Shown one piece after another: positions 52,885-61,763 of a stretch of DNA of 64,000 nucleotides. The DNA is taken from NCBI RefSeq assembly GCF_019352175.1, contig NZ_JACBYI010000022.1, positions 1-64,000 on the forward strand. Direction: 5' to 3'. Every line of letters begins with the position of its first letter. Position 1 is the stretch's first letter. The translations under genes and the position numbers were made by a program. This DNA comes from Paenibacillus sp. S150. Its GTDB lineage: Bacteria; Bacillota; Bacilli; Paenibacillales; Paenibacillaceae. The notes beneath the pieces were generated by a model. It searched no databases. It saw only the letters and a list, made by a program, of their open reading frames with translations, and was not told the DNA's origin.

Positions 52885-53955
52885 ATGAGGCTTTTCAAAA
52901 GGAGCAGACAACTGCACGGATGGCTGGCTGCCCTAATGCTGGCAATCCTCGCGCTGGCTATGACCGGCTGCGGGAATGGGAATGACAACGCAGCTGCGGC
53001 GGAGAGTCCGCAGCAAGGCGATCTGACGCTGGTTATAGGGGCTTATAGCGTAGTTAAGGATGCCATGGGTGAAATTCTGCCGTTGTTTGCGGCGGATTGG
53101 AAGGCCCGGACGGGACAGACCCTCGCCTTCCAGCAGTCTTACGAGGCTTCGGGAACCCAGGCCCGGGCCATCGCCGGGGGATTCGAAGCGGATGTGACCC
53201 TGCTGGCGATGGAAGGGGATGTCGACAAGCTGGTTAAGGCGGGCCTGGTAGACCAAGCCTGGAAGGACCGGGGCGAGCATGGAATGGTGACCCGTTCAGT
53301 GGTGGCGCTTGGCACACGCGAAGGCAATCCGAAGGGCATTCATGATTTTGCCGACCTGGCGAAGCCGGGGGTGAAGGTGCTCTATCCCAATCCGAAGACC
53401 TCCGGCGGAGCACAGTGGGATATCAACGCGATCTACGGGGCGGGCCTGAAGCTGTCTGAGGAGCAGAAGGGAGCGAAGGATCCTGCTGCCGCCAAAGCCT
53501 TTTTGGAGAGCGTACACGCCAACGTAGAGTCTCTGGATAAAAGCGGGCGGGCTTCGATGGCCGCTTTTGAATACGGGGTGGGCGATGTGATCGTCACCTA
53601 TGAGAATGAGCTGCTGGCCCGGATTGCGCAAGGTGTGAAGTATGAGGTGATTATTCCCGGGAATACGATCCTGATCGAAAATCCGGCTGCGGTCGTGGAC
53701 AAGTATGCCGATGAGCATGGCACCGATGAGGCTGCGAATGCATTGGTTGATTATCTGACTACGCCGGAGGCGCAGGGCGTGTTCGCCAAATACGGCTTCC
53801 GGCCCGTAGACAAGCAGGTCTATGCGGAGAATGAGAGCCGTTATCCGGTTCCTGCGGGGCTGTTCGACATCAATTATCTCGGCGGCTGGGATGAAGTGCG
53901 CACTGCGCTGTATTCGAAGCGGGGCGTCTGGTATCAGGTGCTGGCCGGGATTTAG
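52885..53955 (+). CDS. Sulfate ABC transporter substrate-binding lipoprotein
   Basis: 356 residues. A signal peptide ends in lipobox LAMTGC with the lipidated Cys at residue 29. The mature protein matches the Sbp/CysP family: LTLVIGAYSVVKDAMGEIL, LAFQQSYEASGTQARAIAGG, ADVTLLAMEGDVDKLV, VLYPNPKTSGGAQWDINAIY and GDVIVTYENE. ATG 52885 follows CAAAGGAAGTG, 104 bases after cysA. It supplies sulfate (or thiosulfate) to CysTW-A. Confidence 0.95.
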   Translation: MRLFKRSRQLHGWLAALMLAILALAMTGCGNGNDNAAAAESPQQGDLTLVIGAYSVVKDAMGEILPLFAADWKARTGQTLAFQQSYEASGTQARAIAGGFEADVTLLAMEGDVDKLVKAGLVDQAWKDRGEHGMVTRSVVALGTREGNPKGIHDFADLAKPGVKVLYPNPKTSGGAQWDINAIYGAGLKLSEEQKGAKDPAAAKAFLESVHANVESLDKSGRASMAAFEYGVGDVIVTYENELLARIAQGVKYEVIIPGNTILIENPAAVVDKYADEHGTDEAANALVDYLTTPEAQGVFAKYGFRPVDKQVYAENESRYPVPAGLFDINYLGGWDEVRTALYSKRGVWYQVLAGI

Positions 53956-53997
53956 TCTGCGGGGTTTCTGACCGGGATGAGTATGGGAAGGACTTGC

Positions 53998-54058
53998 AGA
54001 GCAACAGAGAGAGTTGTCTCTCCGGCAGGCGGGCCTGCGGACGGGATGGCTCTTTTTT
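53998..54058 (+). terminator. Structured terminator after the sulfate-binding gene
   Basis: An outer stem AGAGC (53998) with GCTCT (54049-54053) encloses two hairpins (GAGAGAG/TCTCTC and GCAGGC/GCCTGC) and runs into six T. Branched shape is inferred by eye. Confidence 0.6.
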
Positions 54059-54152
54059 CAGTTCATCTGTCATGCTTAAAAGGACGCTGAGCTGTTATAA
54101 TGATAAAGTGGTTTTGAACATCCGTGACGCGGAATTTAGGGAGGGCTGGCTT

Positions 54153-54932
54153 GTGGATACACTGGTATTTATGGGAACCGGGGACGCCATGGGCGTACCC
54201 CGGGTCTATTGCAGCTGCGAGACCTGCATGGAGGCGAGAAACGGCGGAAAGAATATCCGGCTGCGCTCCTCTGTGCTTATAGATAACGGCAGCGGCTTCT
54301 GGGTTATTGACTGTGGACCGGACTGGCGGCGGCAAATGGAGATGCAGGGACGGCGCAGCATGCGCAGGCTGCTGGTGACGCATGCCCATTTCGACCATAT
54401 TGGCGGACTGCCGGAATGGGCGGACAGCTGCCGCTGGATGGGGTACCGGGGGGAGCTGTACGCTCCGGCTGAGGTGATACCAGTGATCCAGCGTCAATAT
54501 CCGTGGCTGGGCGGGCACATTGATATGATTCCGTGCGATGACGGACTTGCACTGGACGGCTGGCAGATTTACACCTGGAGGGTGAACCATGGCAAGAATG
54601 GATACTCCTATGCCTACCGGCTGGAGAAGGACGGCTACGTCTGGGTTTATTGCCCGGATTCCATAGCACTCACGCCGGAGGAGACGAAGCCCATGCAGGG
54701 AGCGGAGCTGCTGGTGCTGGGCACAAGCTTTTATTATGAATCCGCTGAGCTGTCTTCACGCTCGGTGTATGATATGACGGAAGCGGCGGAGCTGCTGGGC
54801 ATCGTTCAGCCGTACAGAGCCGTATACACCCATATGTCGCATGATGTGGATCTTAGAAAAGATTACATTCTGCCGGAGAATGTTACGCTCGCAGTAACGG
54901 GCCTGCAGCTGAAGTTGGGCCGCAATAATTGA
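54153..54932 (+). CDS. PhnP-like metallo-beta-lactamase-fold phosphodiesterase
   Basis: 259 residues. It has the metal site THAHFDHIGGLPEWAD, a cysteine cluster YCSCETCMEARNGG as in the extra zinc site of PhnP, and IDCGPDWRRQM. PhnP hydrolyses cyclic ribose phosphates in phosphonate use; here no phn genes are near, so the substrate is open. GTG 54153 is chosen because AGGGAGG precedes it and the family start MDTLVFMGTGDAMGVP follows. The frame is open to 53994, but that stretch covers a terminator and a TATAAT box at 54096. Confidence 0.88.
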   Translation: MDTLVFMGTGDAMGVPRVYCSCETCMEARNGGKNIRLRSSVLIDNGSGFWVIDCGPDWRRQMEMQGRRSMRRLLVTHAHFDHIGGLPEWADSCRWMGYRGELYAPAEVIPVIQRQYPWLGGHIDMIPCDDGLALDGWQIYTWRVNHGKNGYSYAYRLEKDGYVWVYCPDSIALTPEETKPMQGAELLVLGTSFYYESAELSSRSVYDMTEAAELLGIVQPYRAVYTHMSHDVDLRKDYILPENVTLAVTGLQLKLGRNN

Positions 54933-54960
54933 AGCTTGCAAGGTGTTTTTTCAAAAAGAG

Positions 54961-55000
54961 GCCCCGCTTATGCAGTTGCTGCTCAGGCAGGGGCTTTTTC
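54961..55000 (+). terminator. Terminator of the PhnP-like gene
   Basis: GCCCCGC (54961-54967) with GCAGGGGC (54987-54994) and a T-run; imperfect stem. Confidence 0.75.
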
Positions 55001-55160
55001 TGAAAAGATAAGAATTGATATGTTTCACGCTATACATTAGCCTTATCTTTCTCGCTGAAACGGATACCGTCCTTATGAGGACGGCGAAGCCGTTTCCACT
55101 TGCGCAGGAATACGCAGGCTTTTGGAGTGGACGCTCCGCGAACGGGGCGTTGTCCGGGTC

Positions 55161-55914
55161 GCTGTGCTCTCCAGATTTATTTCATTCCTCTTAGGAGCTG
55201 CGAGGAAATGAGTACCCGCTTTTGTTGACAAAAGCTCCACGGTTTTGGGAGTTTTGTCAACAATGTAGAGGTACTTTATTTCGTCGCAGTCTCTTAGCGG
55301 TGAAAATCCGGAGACCCAGGCGTCCGCTGCCGCTGTTCCGCGGGTCCGTCCGCTCCGCTGTTTAAGCGGGAGGCGGTTCTGTAATCTTTAAAAAACACAA
55401 TAAAGAAACTTAATGTATATGAATGGAACCGGCGAACCCGAACAAGCTGATGGAACGCAAGGGAGAGGTTCATAGGGGACTGAAGCGAAGTGTAAAAAGT
55501 AACACTAATGGGCTGGAATTTTGGATTTAAAGGGCTTTAGTGGGATTTTGTACACTTCATGGAGGCCATCTCCCCCCATATGGCTGATTTCATCCGAATT
55601 AGTTGTACTTTTTCCCACTAGGGATGATCCAGGATCCGAATGCGATGGATTAGTGATCCTTTTTCCCACTAAAATGGCTGCCCTTTGGATGAATGGTTCA
55701 AGTACATCTTAATGTAGGCGTATTCCTCTGTAAGGGAGAGAAACGGATCGATTAGGGTTCCTTTTTCCCGATAACACTTGCGAAAAAGCGGCCGGGGGAA
55801 TATGAAGTGACCTTTTCCACTCGGCGCCCCGCCTGGCTTCAGCAGCCAGCCTTACACCTGAAATGCTAACAGCTTCGCTGCCCGGTCAAGGACAGCGAAG
55901 CTGCTTCCACTTGT
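55161..55914. repeat. Dispersed non-coding repeat, copy B
   Basis: Shares almost its whole length with 62510-63166 (CTGTGCTCTCCAGATTTATT to the GGTCAAGGACAGCG region), apart from a 103-bp insert near 55195-55297. It contains four TTTTTCCCACTA-like motifs and ends in a hairpin GCTTCGCTG/CAGCGAAGC. It fills the convergent gap between the PhnP-like gene and the SDR gene. No protein is supported here. Confidence 0.93.
55195..55290. mobile_element. 96-bp MITE-like insertion with terminal inverted repeats
   Basis: Flanked by direct repeats CTCTTAG at 55188-55194 and 55291-55297 (target duplication). The ends are inverted: CTGCGAGGAAATGAGTACC at the left matches, with few changes, the complement of GGTACTTTATTTCGTCGCAG at the right. 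Inside is another inverted repeat, GTTGACAAAA/TTTTGTCAAC. The related copy at 62.5 kb lacks it (CCCTTAG once). No transposase is encoded. Confidence 0.85.
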
Positions 55915-55924
55915 TTCGTCTATG

Positions 55925-56695
55925 CTAATTCATCGTCATTCCGCCAGTGACATTAATCGCCTGTCCCGTCATGTAGGAAGCCAGCGGGCTGGCGAGGAAC
56001 AGCACCACATTTGCCACATCCCCAGGCTCGGCCGTCCGGCCAAGGGGCACCTGCGAGCGGTCCTCGGCCAGAATATCCTCCGGCTGCATCCCGCGCAGGG
56101 CAGCGCCTTCGATGCGCTCACGCCGCTTCATATCCGTCTCCACAATGCCCGGACAGACCGCGTTGACAAGAATCTGGTCCTTGGCCAGCTCCAGCGCCAT
56201 AACCTTGGTGAAGCCGAGCACGGCATGCTTGGATGCAACATAGCTGCCCATGCAGCGGTAGCCGTTTTTGCCTGCCTGTGAAGCAATGCTGATGATGCGG
56301 CCGCCTCTGCCTTGGCGCAGCATTTGCCGCGCTCCCGCCCGGGAGACCAGATATACGCCTTTGGCATTGATATCCATGACCTTATCCCAGTCTTCCTCGC
56401 GGATATCCACGGCGTAATCCATAGTAGATGTTCCGCTGTTGTTCACCAGAAAGTCGACCGCGCCAAAAGCCTCCACCGCGGCGTCAATCAGCCGCGCTGC
56501 ATCCTCACTTACCGTAACGTCAATCTGAATCTGCACCAGCCGCCCATGGATACGTTCAATTCCAGGACGGCCGGCGATATCACCGATGACCACATTCGCG
56601 CCGGCCTCAAGGAATAAATCCGCAATCCCCTTGCCTATTCCGGCGAGTCCTCCGGTTATAACAAGCGTTTGGCCGGTGAAGTCAATATTCAGCAT
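55925..56695 (-). CDS. Short-chain dehydrogenase/reductase (SDR) family oxidoreductase
   Basis: 256 residues of a classical SDR. The cofactor motif is LVITGGLAGIGKGIADLFLE, followed by NNSG, the catalytic Ser in ISIASQAGKNG and Tyr-x3-Lys in GSYVASKHAVLG. The C-terminal PLGRTAEPGDVANVVLFLAS and SYMTGQAINVTGGMTM are also typical. ATG at 56695 has GGAAGGAA ahead. It resembles sugar-alcohol or 3-oxoacyl reductases, but the substrate cannot be assigned. It lies 20 bases after luxS on the same strand. Confidence 0.92.
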   Translation of the reverse strand: MLNIDFTGQTLVITGGLAGIGKGIADLFLEAGANVVIGDIAGRPGIERIHGRLVQIQIDVTVSEDAARLIDAAVEAFGAVDFLVNNSGTSTMDYAVDIREEDWDKVMDINAKGVYLVSRAGARQMLRQGRGGRIISIASQAGKNGYRCMGSYVASKHAVLGFTKVMALELAKDQILVNAVCPGIVETDMKRRERIEGAALRGMQPEDILAEDRSQVPLGRTAEPGDVANVVLFLASPLASYMTGQAINVTGGMTMN

Positions 56696-56715
56696 CGTGA
56701 CAGGTTCCTTCCGGC

Positions 56716-57171
56716 TTAGCTGCGGAAGGGATCATCGCTGATGCCGGCTTCCAGGACAAGTCTGGCGTATTCCTTGGCGCTGAACAGGGAGTGGTCCTTA
56801 TAATTCCCGCATTCCAGTGCGGATACCGCAGGCACAATTTCGGTGTCCAGCACTTTATGCAGCACCTTGGTCAGGGCAGCCGCAACGTCGGCAGGGTTGT
56901 GCTCATCCCAGATAATCAGATAAAAGCCGGTTCTGCAGCCCATCGGAGAGATGTCGATAATGCCCTCCAGCTCGTCGCGCAGATAGGTAGCGAGCAGATG
57001 CTCCAGCGTGTGGACTGCTGCTGTTGGCAGAGCATCGGTATTCGGCTGCAGGAGACGCAGGTCATATTTTTGAACGGTGCTGCCCTTCCCGTTCCTCTCT
57101 GTACCTGCAACCCGCACATAAGGGGCCTTTACCTTCGTGTGATCCAATTGGAAACTTTCAACCTTCGCCAT
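56716..57171 (-). CDS. luxS: S-ribosylhomocysteine lyase LuxS
   Basis: 151 residues. LuxS cleaves S-ribosylhomocysteine to homocysteine and DPD, the precursor of autoinducer-2. The metal-site motif HTLEHLLA (His54, Glu57, His58), a conserved Cys79 in SPMGCRTGFYLI and Cys121 in ALECGNYKDHS are all present. ATG at 57171 has GAGGAAGAG before it. It is divergent from mtnN, which makes its substrate, so the pair covers S-adenosylhomocysteine recycling. Confidence 0.97.
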   Translation of the reverse strand: MAKVESFQLDHTKVKAPYVRVAGTERNGKGSTVQKYDLRLLQPNTDALPTAAVHTLEHLLATYLRDELEGIIDISPMGCRTGFYLIIWDEHNPADVAAALTKVLHKVLDTEIVPAVSALECGNYKDHSLFSAKEYARLVLEAGISDDPFRS

Positions 57172-57270
57172 TATTCTCTTCCTCTCGCCCTTTTCATATC
57201 AAACTATCATAATGGAATAAAAATGTAAATGACATATTCCGAGTATTCTAATGTACTTAATTTAAACGTG

Positions 57271-57299
57271 TTGACAGGCATAATGATGAATTGTAACAT
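57271..57299 (+). promoter_or_regulatory. Promoter of mtnN
   Basis: TTGACA (57271-57276), 17 bases, TAACAT (57294-57299). The luxS-mtnN gap (265 bases) is AT-rich near this point. Confidence 0.75.
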
Positions 57300-57436
57300 A
57301 TGAATCAAATTAAATCATATTAATTTACTAGGATTAATCCGGGGGAAGAAAGAAACGAAAGAAGCGGGGAGCATGCCGCAAAGGCAGAGGGCCGCCGTTC
57401 AGAATCATATCTCCGTGTTAAAGGAGCTGGAGGCTT

Positions 57437-58156
57437 ATGAGCATAGCGATTATTGGCGCAATGGAAGAAGAGGTAGCACCGCTGCTGTCAAAGCTGCAGG
57501 ATGTGCGCAGCTTGAAGGCGGGCGGCGGAAAGCTGTACGCCGGAGTGCTGAATGGACAGGATGTAGTGCTGCTTCAGTCGGGCATTGGCAAGGTCAACGC
57601 GGCGGTAACCGCCACTCAGCTGCTGGAGCGGTTTCACTGTGAGCTGATCATCAATACCGGTGCTGCCGGAGGCCTGGCTGCGGAGCTTAAGGTTGGCGAT
57701 GTGGTGATTGCGGAGGAACTGGTCTACAGCGATGTGGATGCCACGGCCTTCAGCTATGCTTACGGGCAGGTGCCGCAGATGCCGCCGCGTTATCCGGTTG
57801 CGGCTGAACTGCTTGCTCTGGCGCAGAAGGTAATCGGGCGCGGCGGCAGACCGGAGCAGGTTGTCGCCGGGCTGATAACAACGGCCGATTCTTTTATCAG
57901 CCTGCCGGAGCGGGCGGTGGACATTGTCAGCCGGTTCCCGGAGGCGAAGGCCACGGATATGGAAGGGGCGGCGATTGCCCAGACGGCGTACCAATTCGGC
58001 GTTCCTTTTCTCGCTGTCCGCTCCATATCGGATATCGCCGGGGCCGGGGCCGCCGGATTGTTCAAGTCCCATCTGGAGCTGGCGGCCAGGAACTCGGCAG
58101 AGGTGGTGCTGGAGCTTTTGTCATGGTACACACCGCCCGACGTTTTTGAAATCTAG
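57437..58156 (+). CDS. mtnN: 5'-methylthioadenosine/S-adenosylhomocysteine nucleosidase
   Basis: 239 residues. It removes adenine from methylthioadenosine and S-adenosylhomocysteine, giving S-ribosylhomocysteine for LuxS. Family motifs: IAIIGAMEEEVAPLLSKL, LLQSGIGKVNAAVTATQLL, NTGAAGGLAAELKVGDVVI, ATDMEGAAIAQTAYQFGVPF and VRSISDIA with the catalytic Asp. ATG 57437 follows AGGAGCTGGAGG. Confidence 0.96.
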   Translation: MSIAIIGAMEEEVAPLLSKLQDVRSLKAGGGKLYAGVLNGQDVVLLQSGIGKVNAAVTATQLLERFHCELIINTGAAGGLAAELKVGDVVIAEELVYSDVDATAFSYAYGQVPQMPPRYPVAAELLALAQKVIGRGGRPEQVVAGLITTADSFISLPERAVDIVSRFPEAKATDMEGAAIAQTAYQFGVPFLAVRSISDIAGAGAAGLFKSHLELAARNSAEVVLELLSWYTPPDVFEI

Positions 58157-58159
58157 AAC

Positions 58160-58190
58160 AACCGTCTTCCGAAGCGGGAGGCGGTTTTTT
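58160..58190 (+). terminator. Terminator of mtnN
   Basis: AACCGTCTTCC pairs with GGGAGGCGGTT (one wobble), then TTTTTT. Confidence 0.88.
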
Positions 58191-58251
58191 GCGCACTGGT
58201 GTGGACACAGAAGACCGTAGTATATGGAAATATCGTCTTTTTTCGAATATG

Positions 58252-58324
58252 CGGACACAGGAGCCGTAATTTCATAATTCCAGCCTGTCATGGCTTAAGG
58301 CACATTTAACGGCATCTGTGTCCG
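58252..58324. repeat. Inverted repeat in a gene-free region
   Basis: CGGACACAGGAGCCGT (58252-58267) pairs with ACGGCATCTGTGTCCG (58309-58324) at 14 of 16 positions. A related GGACACAGAAGACCGT lies at 58203. The surrounding 58191-58619 region has no supported gene. Confidence 0.7.
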
Positions 58325-58619
58325 CTTGCCGGGAAGGATGGGCTTACTTGCGCGAAATAACGTCATTCCGGTCCGCATGGACAGGCTATTCCTTGGTGCT
58401 GCCTCGTTGAAAAGCCTTGATCTTCTTTCCCGATCAGTCCTTCCGTTCGGTCCATCCGCGGGAGGGCAGGTTATCCATGACACCCAACCCCTTTTCAATC
58501 CCTGCGTATAAAACTGCATTTCAAAGATATGTAACCGTCTATATAATGGGGATAATCCGCGGTTTATTTGTATGGAAATTGGAAATTATACTGATTTAAT
58601 CAGGAGGTTGAATGCTGTC

Positions 58620-59204
58620 ATGAAATCTGAATTGTTTATCCCGATTTTGCTTGATTTTTCCGAGAGCTTTGAGACTGAACGCCTGCTGGTGCGGGCTCCG
58701 CAGTGGGGTGACGGCCAGGCTGTAAATGAGGCGGTCCGGGAGAGTCTGGAGGAACTGAAGCCGTGGATGCCTTTTGCCCAAAGCCAGCCGTCCCTGGAGG
58801 AGTCTGAATACTTCGCCAGGGATTCGAGGCTGAAATTCCTGAACCGCTCCCAATTGAACATGCTCGTCTTTCGCAAAAGCGATGACGCCTTCATCGGCTG
58901 CACCGGCCTGCATCATATCAACTGGGACGCGCGTTGTTTTGAGGCCGGATATTGGATCCGGACGTCCTGTGCAGGCAATGGCTATATCACCGAAGCGGTG
59001 AACGGAGTTACCGCGTTTGCCATCAAGGAGCTTGAGGCGAACCGGATCGAAATCCGCTGCAGCGGACGAAATGCCAGAAGCGCTGCCGTCGCCGAACGTG
59101 CGGGCTTTACACTGGACGGCATCCTGCGCCGCAGCACCCGCAGCATGGACGGGGAATTGCATGATTCCCGGATATACGCCAAGGTGCGGGGGGCGGAATT
59201 TTAA
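58620..59204 (+). CDS. GNAT-family N-acetyltransferase (RimJ/RimL type)
   Basis: 194 residues. Features are ETERLLVRAPQWGDGQAVNE, IGCTGLHHINWDARCFEAGY, WIRTSCAGNGYITEAVNGVT (the acetyl-CoA pyrophosphate loop variant) and IEIRCSGRNARSAAVAERAG. The fold matches RimL/YdaF-like ribosomal-protein or small-molecule acetyltransferases. ATG 58620 lies 12 bases after AGGAGG; the in-frame TTG at 58608 is too close. The substrate is unknown. Confidence 0.9.
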   Translation: MKSELFIPILLDFSESFETERLLVRAPQWGDGQAVNEAVRESLEELKPWMPFAQSQPSLEESEYFARDSRLKFLNRSQLNMLVFRKSDDAFIGCTGLHHINWDARCFEAGYWIRTSCAGNGYITEAVNGVTAFAIKELEANRIEIRCSGRNARSAAVAERAGFTLDGILRRSTRSMDGELHDSRIYAKVRGAEF

Positions 59205-59217
59205 CGAGGATGATGAT

Positions 59218-59400
59218 TTGAGGCAAAAAGGTGCTTTTTCCAGATTAAATACATACATGCTGAAGGCGCAAGCTGCTTCCGGAGCATCTGTCGGCATGGA
59301 GGAATTTGAGTCCGTTTCGGCGGAATCAAATGTAACACCAAGTACGGCCGCCCGGGATGCGGATACATTGAACCTGGCAGCTGAAGGAGTGTTTGTTTAA
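59218..59400 (+). CDS. Possible small protein after the GNAT gene
   Basis: 60 residues if started at TTG 59218, eight bases after GAGG. The hydrophilic product includes FSRLNTYMLKAQAASGASVG and FESVSAESNVTPSTAARDAD. It lies between the GNAT stop and a strong hairpin, so it could be the end of that operon. There is no family match and no strong start signal. Confidence 0.35.
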   Translation: MRQKGAFSRLNTYMLKAQAASGASVGMEEFESVSAESNVTPSTAARDADTLNLAAEGVFV

Positions 59401-59446
59401 GCAATTGAATAGTTAATAAAGAGGGAAACAGTTCCTGAAAAAAGAC

Positions 59447-59494
59447 AATACTGCACTGGCTAAGTGTGCAAGCGCACATAGCCAGTGCAGTATT
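59447..59494. terminator. Long hairpin, probable bidirectional terminator
   Basis: AATACTGCACTGGCTA (59447-59462) and TAGCCAGTGCAGTATT (59479-59494) form a perfect 16-bp stem, with further pairing GTGC/GCAC inside. A-rich before and T-rich after, it lies between convergent genes. Confidence 0.8.
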
Positions 59495-59619
59495 TATGAG
59501 TGCAGGGCTGCTTATATGGGCTAAATAGACCTGAAAGCGATACTCTGCATCGCCGCTTCGGAAGCGCTGGCTCCCTTCAATGGAAGGCTAAGCCGGTACC
59601 GCTTGTCTGGAGAACAAGC

Positions 59620-60432
59620 TTACGCTTCCTGTTCAGCAGTGTGCAGGATGAATTTATCAATGGCGTATTTCACGCCGTCTTCATTGTTGCTCAGCGTGAC
59701 GAAGTCGGCAATGTCCTTCAGCGCCGGGATTGCGTTAGCCATGGCTACCCCAAGGCCGGCGGCTTCCAGCATTTCATGGTCGTTCCAGGAGTCTCCAACC
59801 GCGATGGTTTCGGACAGCTCGCAGCCGAAGTGCGCCGCCAGGAACTCAAGGGCCAGTCCCTTGGTGCCTTCATGGTGCATGATTTCCAGGAAATGCGGCT
59901 TGGACTTTGTGATGTGCACGGAATCGCCCAGAAGCCCGCGCAGAATGGGCGACAGCTCATCCAGGAAGGCGGGATCGTCGATGATCAGCATTTTTGGTGT
60001 TTTTTGCGGGACAAGCTTCTCCCAATCCGGCTCGATATAATATTTCGTTCTGTTAAGTGTGGAGTAGTCGATCAGCTTCTGATTCTCTTCGCGGGCGTAC
60101 AGCTTGTCATCAATGTAAGTCTGCAGGTGGAGGTCATGCTCCACGCAGTAGCTGAACAGCTTGCGCACGGCATCCTGAGGCACATAACGCTCATAGAGCA
60201 CTTTTTCATCCATCAGGTTCTTCACAAGTGCGCCCTGGTAGGTGATGATCGGCACATTCAATCCGGTCTGACGGGCGATGGCCTGGGCGGAAGCATAAGC
60301 GCGTCCGGTAGCCAGGGTAACCACAACGCCAGCGGCTACAGCCTGCTCCAGCGCGGTTTGCGTGGCCGGGGTAACTTCCTTGTCATCATTAATCAGAGTG
60401 TCGTCAATATCGATTGCAATCAATTTGTACAT
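59620..60432 (-). CDS. Cof-type HAD-superfamily phosphatase
   Basis: 270 residues. Motif I is LIAIDIDDTLINDDKEV, motif II VTLATGRAYASAQA, motif III a lysine in the HEGTKGLALEFLA region, and motif IV IAVGDSWNDHEMLEAAGLGV, with the alpha/beta cap of the Cof type. These enzymes hydrolyse sugar phosphates, FMN, or PLP; the specific substrate is unknown. ATG at 60432 has AGGAGAGAA before it. Confidence 0.94.
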   Translation of the reverse strand: MYKLIAIDIDDTLINDDKEVTPATQTALEQAVAAGVVVTLATGRAYASAQAIARQTGLNVPIITYQGALVKNLMDEKVLYERYVPQDAVRKLFSYCVEHDLHLQTYIDDKLYAREENQKLIDYSTLNRTKYYIEPDWEKLVPQKTPKMLIIDDPAFLDELSPILRGLLGDSVHITKSKPHFLEIMHHEGTKGLALEFLAAHFGCELSETIAVGDSWNDHEMLEAAGLGVAMANAIPALKDIADFVTLSNNEDGVKYAIDKFILHTAEQEA

Positions 60433-60566
60433 GTAGGTTCTCTCCTAAAAATTTGTTGAGCCTATGCGGGAGCATGGCTTTTTCTCTGGATAAGCCGGGA
60501 ACGCGGGGAAGCCCGCGTCTGTTGAAGAAATAGAGGGCAGATGCAAGGCGCTGCAAACAATGCTGT

Positions 60567-61535
60567 TCATCCGCCCGTTCTTTGGTCAATTTCATTCACA
60601 GTGCCGGGCGCTGCTTCATTCTCCTGAGCCGCAGGGGCAGGCCCGGGACTAAGCTCGGCTGTCAGCATTGCCGCAAGAATGCACAGACAGCCCAGTATTG
60701 CAGACAGGCCCAGCGACTCCCCTCCGAAGACAAGGCCGGTAACAGCGGCGAATACCGGTTCGGTGGCAAAAATAATCGCCACCCGGGATGGTGTGGTGTA
60801 TTTCTGGCAGGCGGTCTGAATCCAGAAGGCAAAGGCGCTGGTCGGGCCGATGGATACGAGCAGCGCCCAGAGCACTTCCGGCTTCAGGATCAGTGCCCCG
60901 CTGTGCGCAAGCGGGGCAGGCCCCTCTACAAGGAGGGAAGCAAGGGTGCTGAGCAGCCCGACTAAGGCGAGCTGCAGCGCAGCCAGCGGCAGCACCGGAT
61001 AACGCGGAGCATATACGCCGGTATATGCGATCTGCAGTGCAAAGGCGACAGCACAGAGCAATACCAGTGCGTCACCCTTGTTCAGGGACAGCGCGGAGCC
61101 GGTGAAGGTGAGCAGGTAGAGGCCTGCCGCCGCGAGACCCGCGCTGAACCAGGTATACCGTGAGATGGCCGTTTTAAGCAGCGCCAGCGACAGGAACGGG
61201 ACGAGCACCACCGACAGTCCGGTAATAAATCCGGTGTTGGATGTGGTGGTGTAGAGCAGTCCCATAGTCTGGAAGCCATAGCCCATAAACAGAAAAAGGC
61301 CCAGCAGCAAAGCGTGCCTTACCATGCGCCAGCTCAGCAGCCTCCATTCCCGGCGGTAAAACACGGCGGTGATCAGCGCCAGCAGCAGGGCGGCACCGGT
61401 GAAACGGATGCTGTTAAAAGCGAGCGGCGGCAGCACCTTAACCGCGCTTTGCACAATCAGAAACGTACATCCCCACATCATCGCCACCAGCAGCAGACTA
61501 AGATCGGCGATTCGGGAACGATTCACAGAGGTCAT
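60567..61535 (-). CDS. EamA/DMT-superfamily transporter
   Basis: 322 residues with ten predicted helices arranged as two EamA repeats. LSLLLVAMMWGCTFLIVQSA opens the first; WALLVSIGPTSAFAFWIQTA and ATEPVFAAVTGLVFGGESLG belong to the second repeat. Such proteins export or import metabolites. The start is uncertain: ATG 61535 has AGGA close by, GTG 61526 has a better spacing, and the open frame reaches 61559. Confidence 0.9.
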   Translation of the reverse strand: MTSVNRSRIADLSLLLVAMMWGCTFLIVQSAVKVLPPLAFNSIRFTGAALLLALITAVFYRREWRLLSWRMVRHALLLGLFLFMGYGFQTMGLLYTTTSNTGFITGLSVVLVPFLSLALLKTAISRYTWFSAGLAAAGLYLLTFTGSALSLNKGDALVLLCAVAFALQIAYTGVYAPRYPVLPLAALQLALVGLLSTLASLLVEGPAPLAHSGALILKPEVLWALLVSIGPTSAFAFWIQTACQKYTTPSRVAIIFATEPVFAAVTGLVFGGESLGLSAILGCLCILAAMLTAELSPGPAPAAQENEAAPGTVNEIDQRTGG

Positions 61536-61763
61536 CCTTTCCTGACACGACAGTTTCAAATTAAGTTGTCCAAATTGTATCTTAAAACAGGGGGAAGGAC
61601 AAGACAGAACTGCTTAAGAGGCAAGGAGGGCATAGACTGCGGAATCCAAAATAGAGATGAGCTGGACAAAAAAGGCGGTGCTTGGTATACTTCGATAACC
61701 GCACACTTGTTCCTATTTTGGATATGAGCATGCCCCTACATCTTAGAAAGGAGCGGGAGCACC

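Noticed and set aside
53994..54152. N-terminal extension of the PhnP-like protein
   Set aside because: It overlaps the terminator of the sulfate-binding gene and a TATAAT box; GTG 54153 has a proper ribosome site.
55521..55712. 63-residue open frame inside repeat copy B
   Set aside because: It lies in the dispersed non-coding repeat and is not kept in copies A and C.
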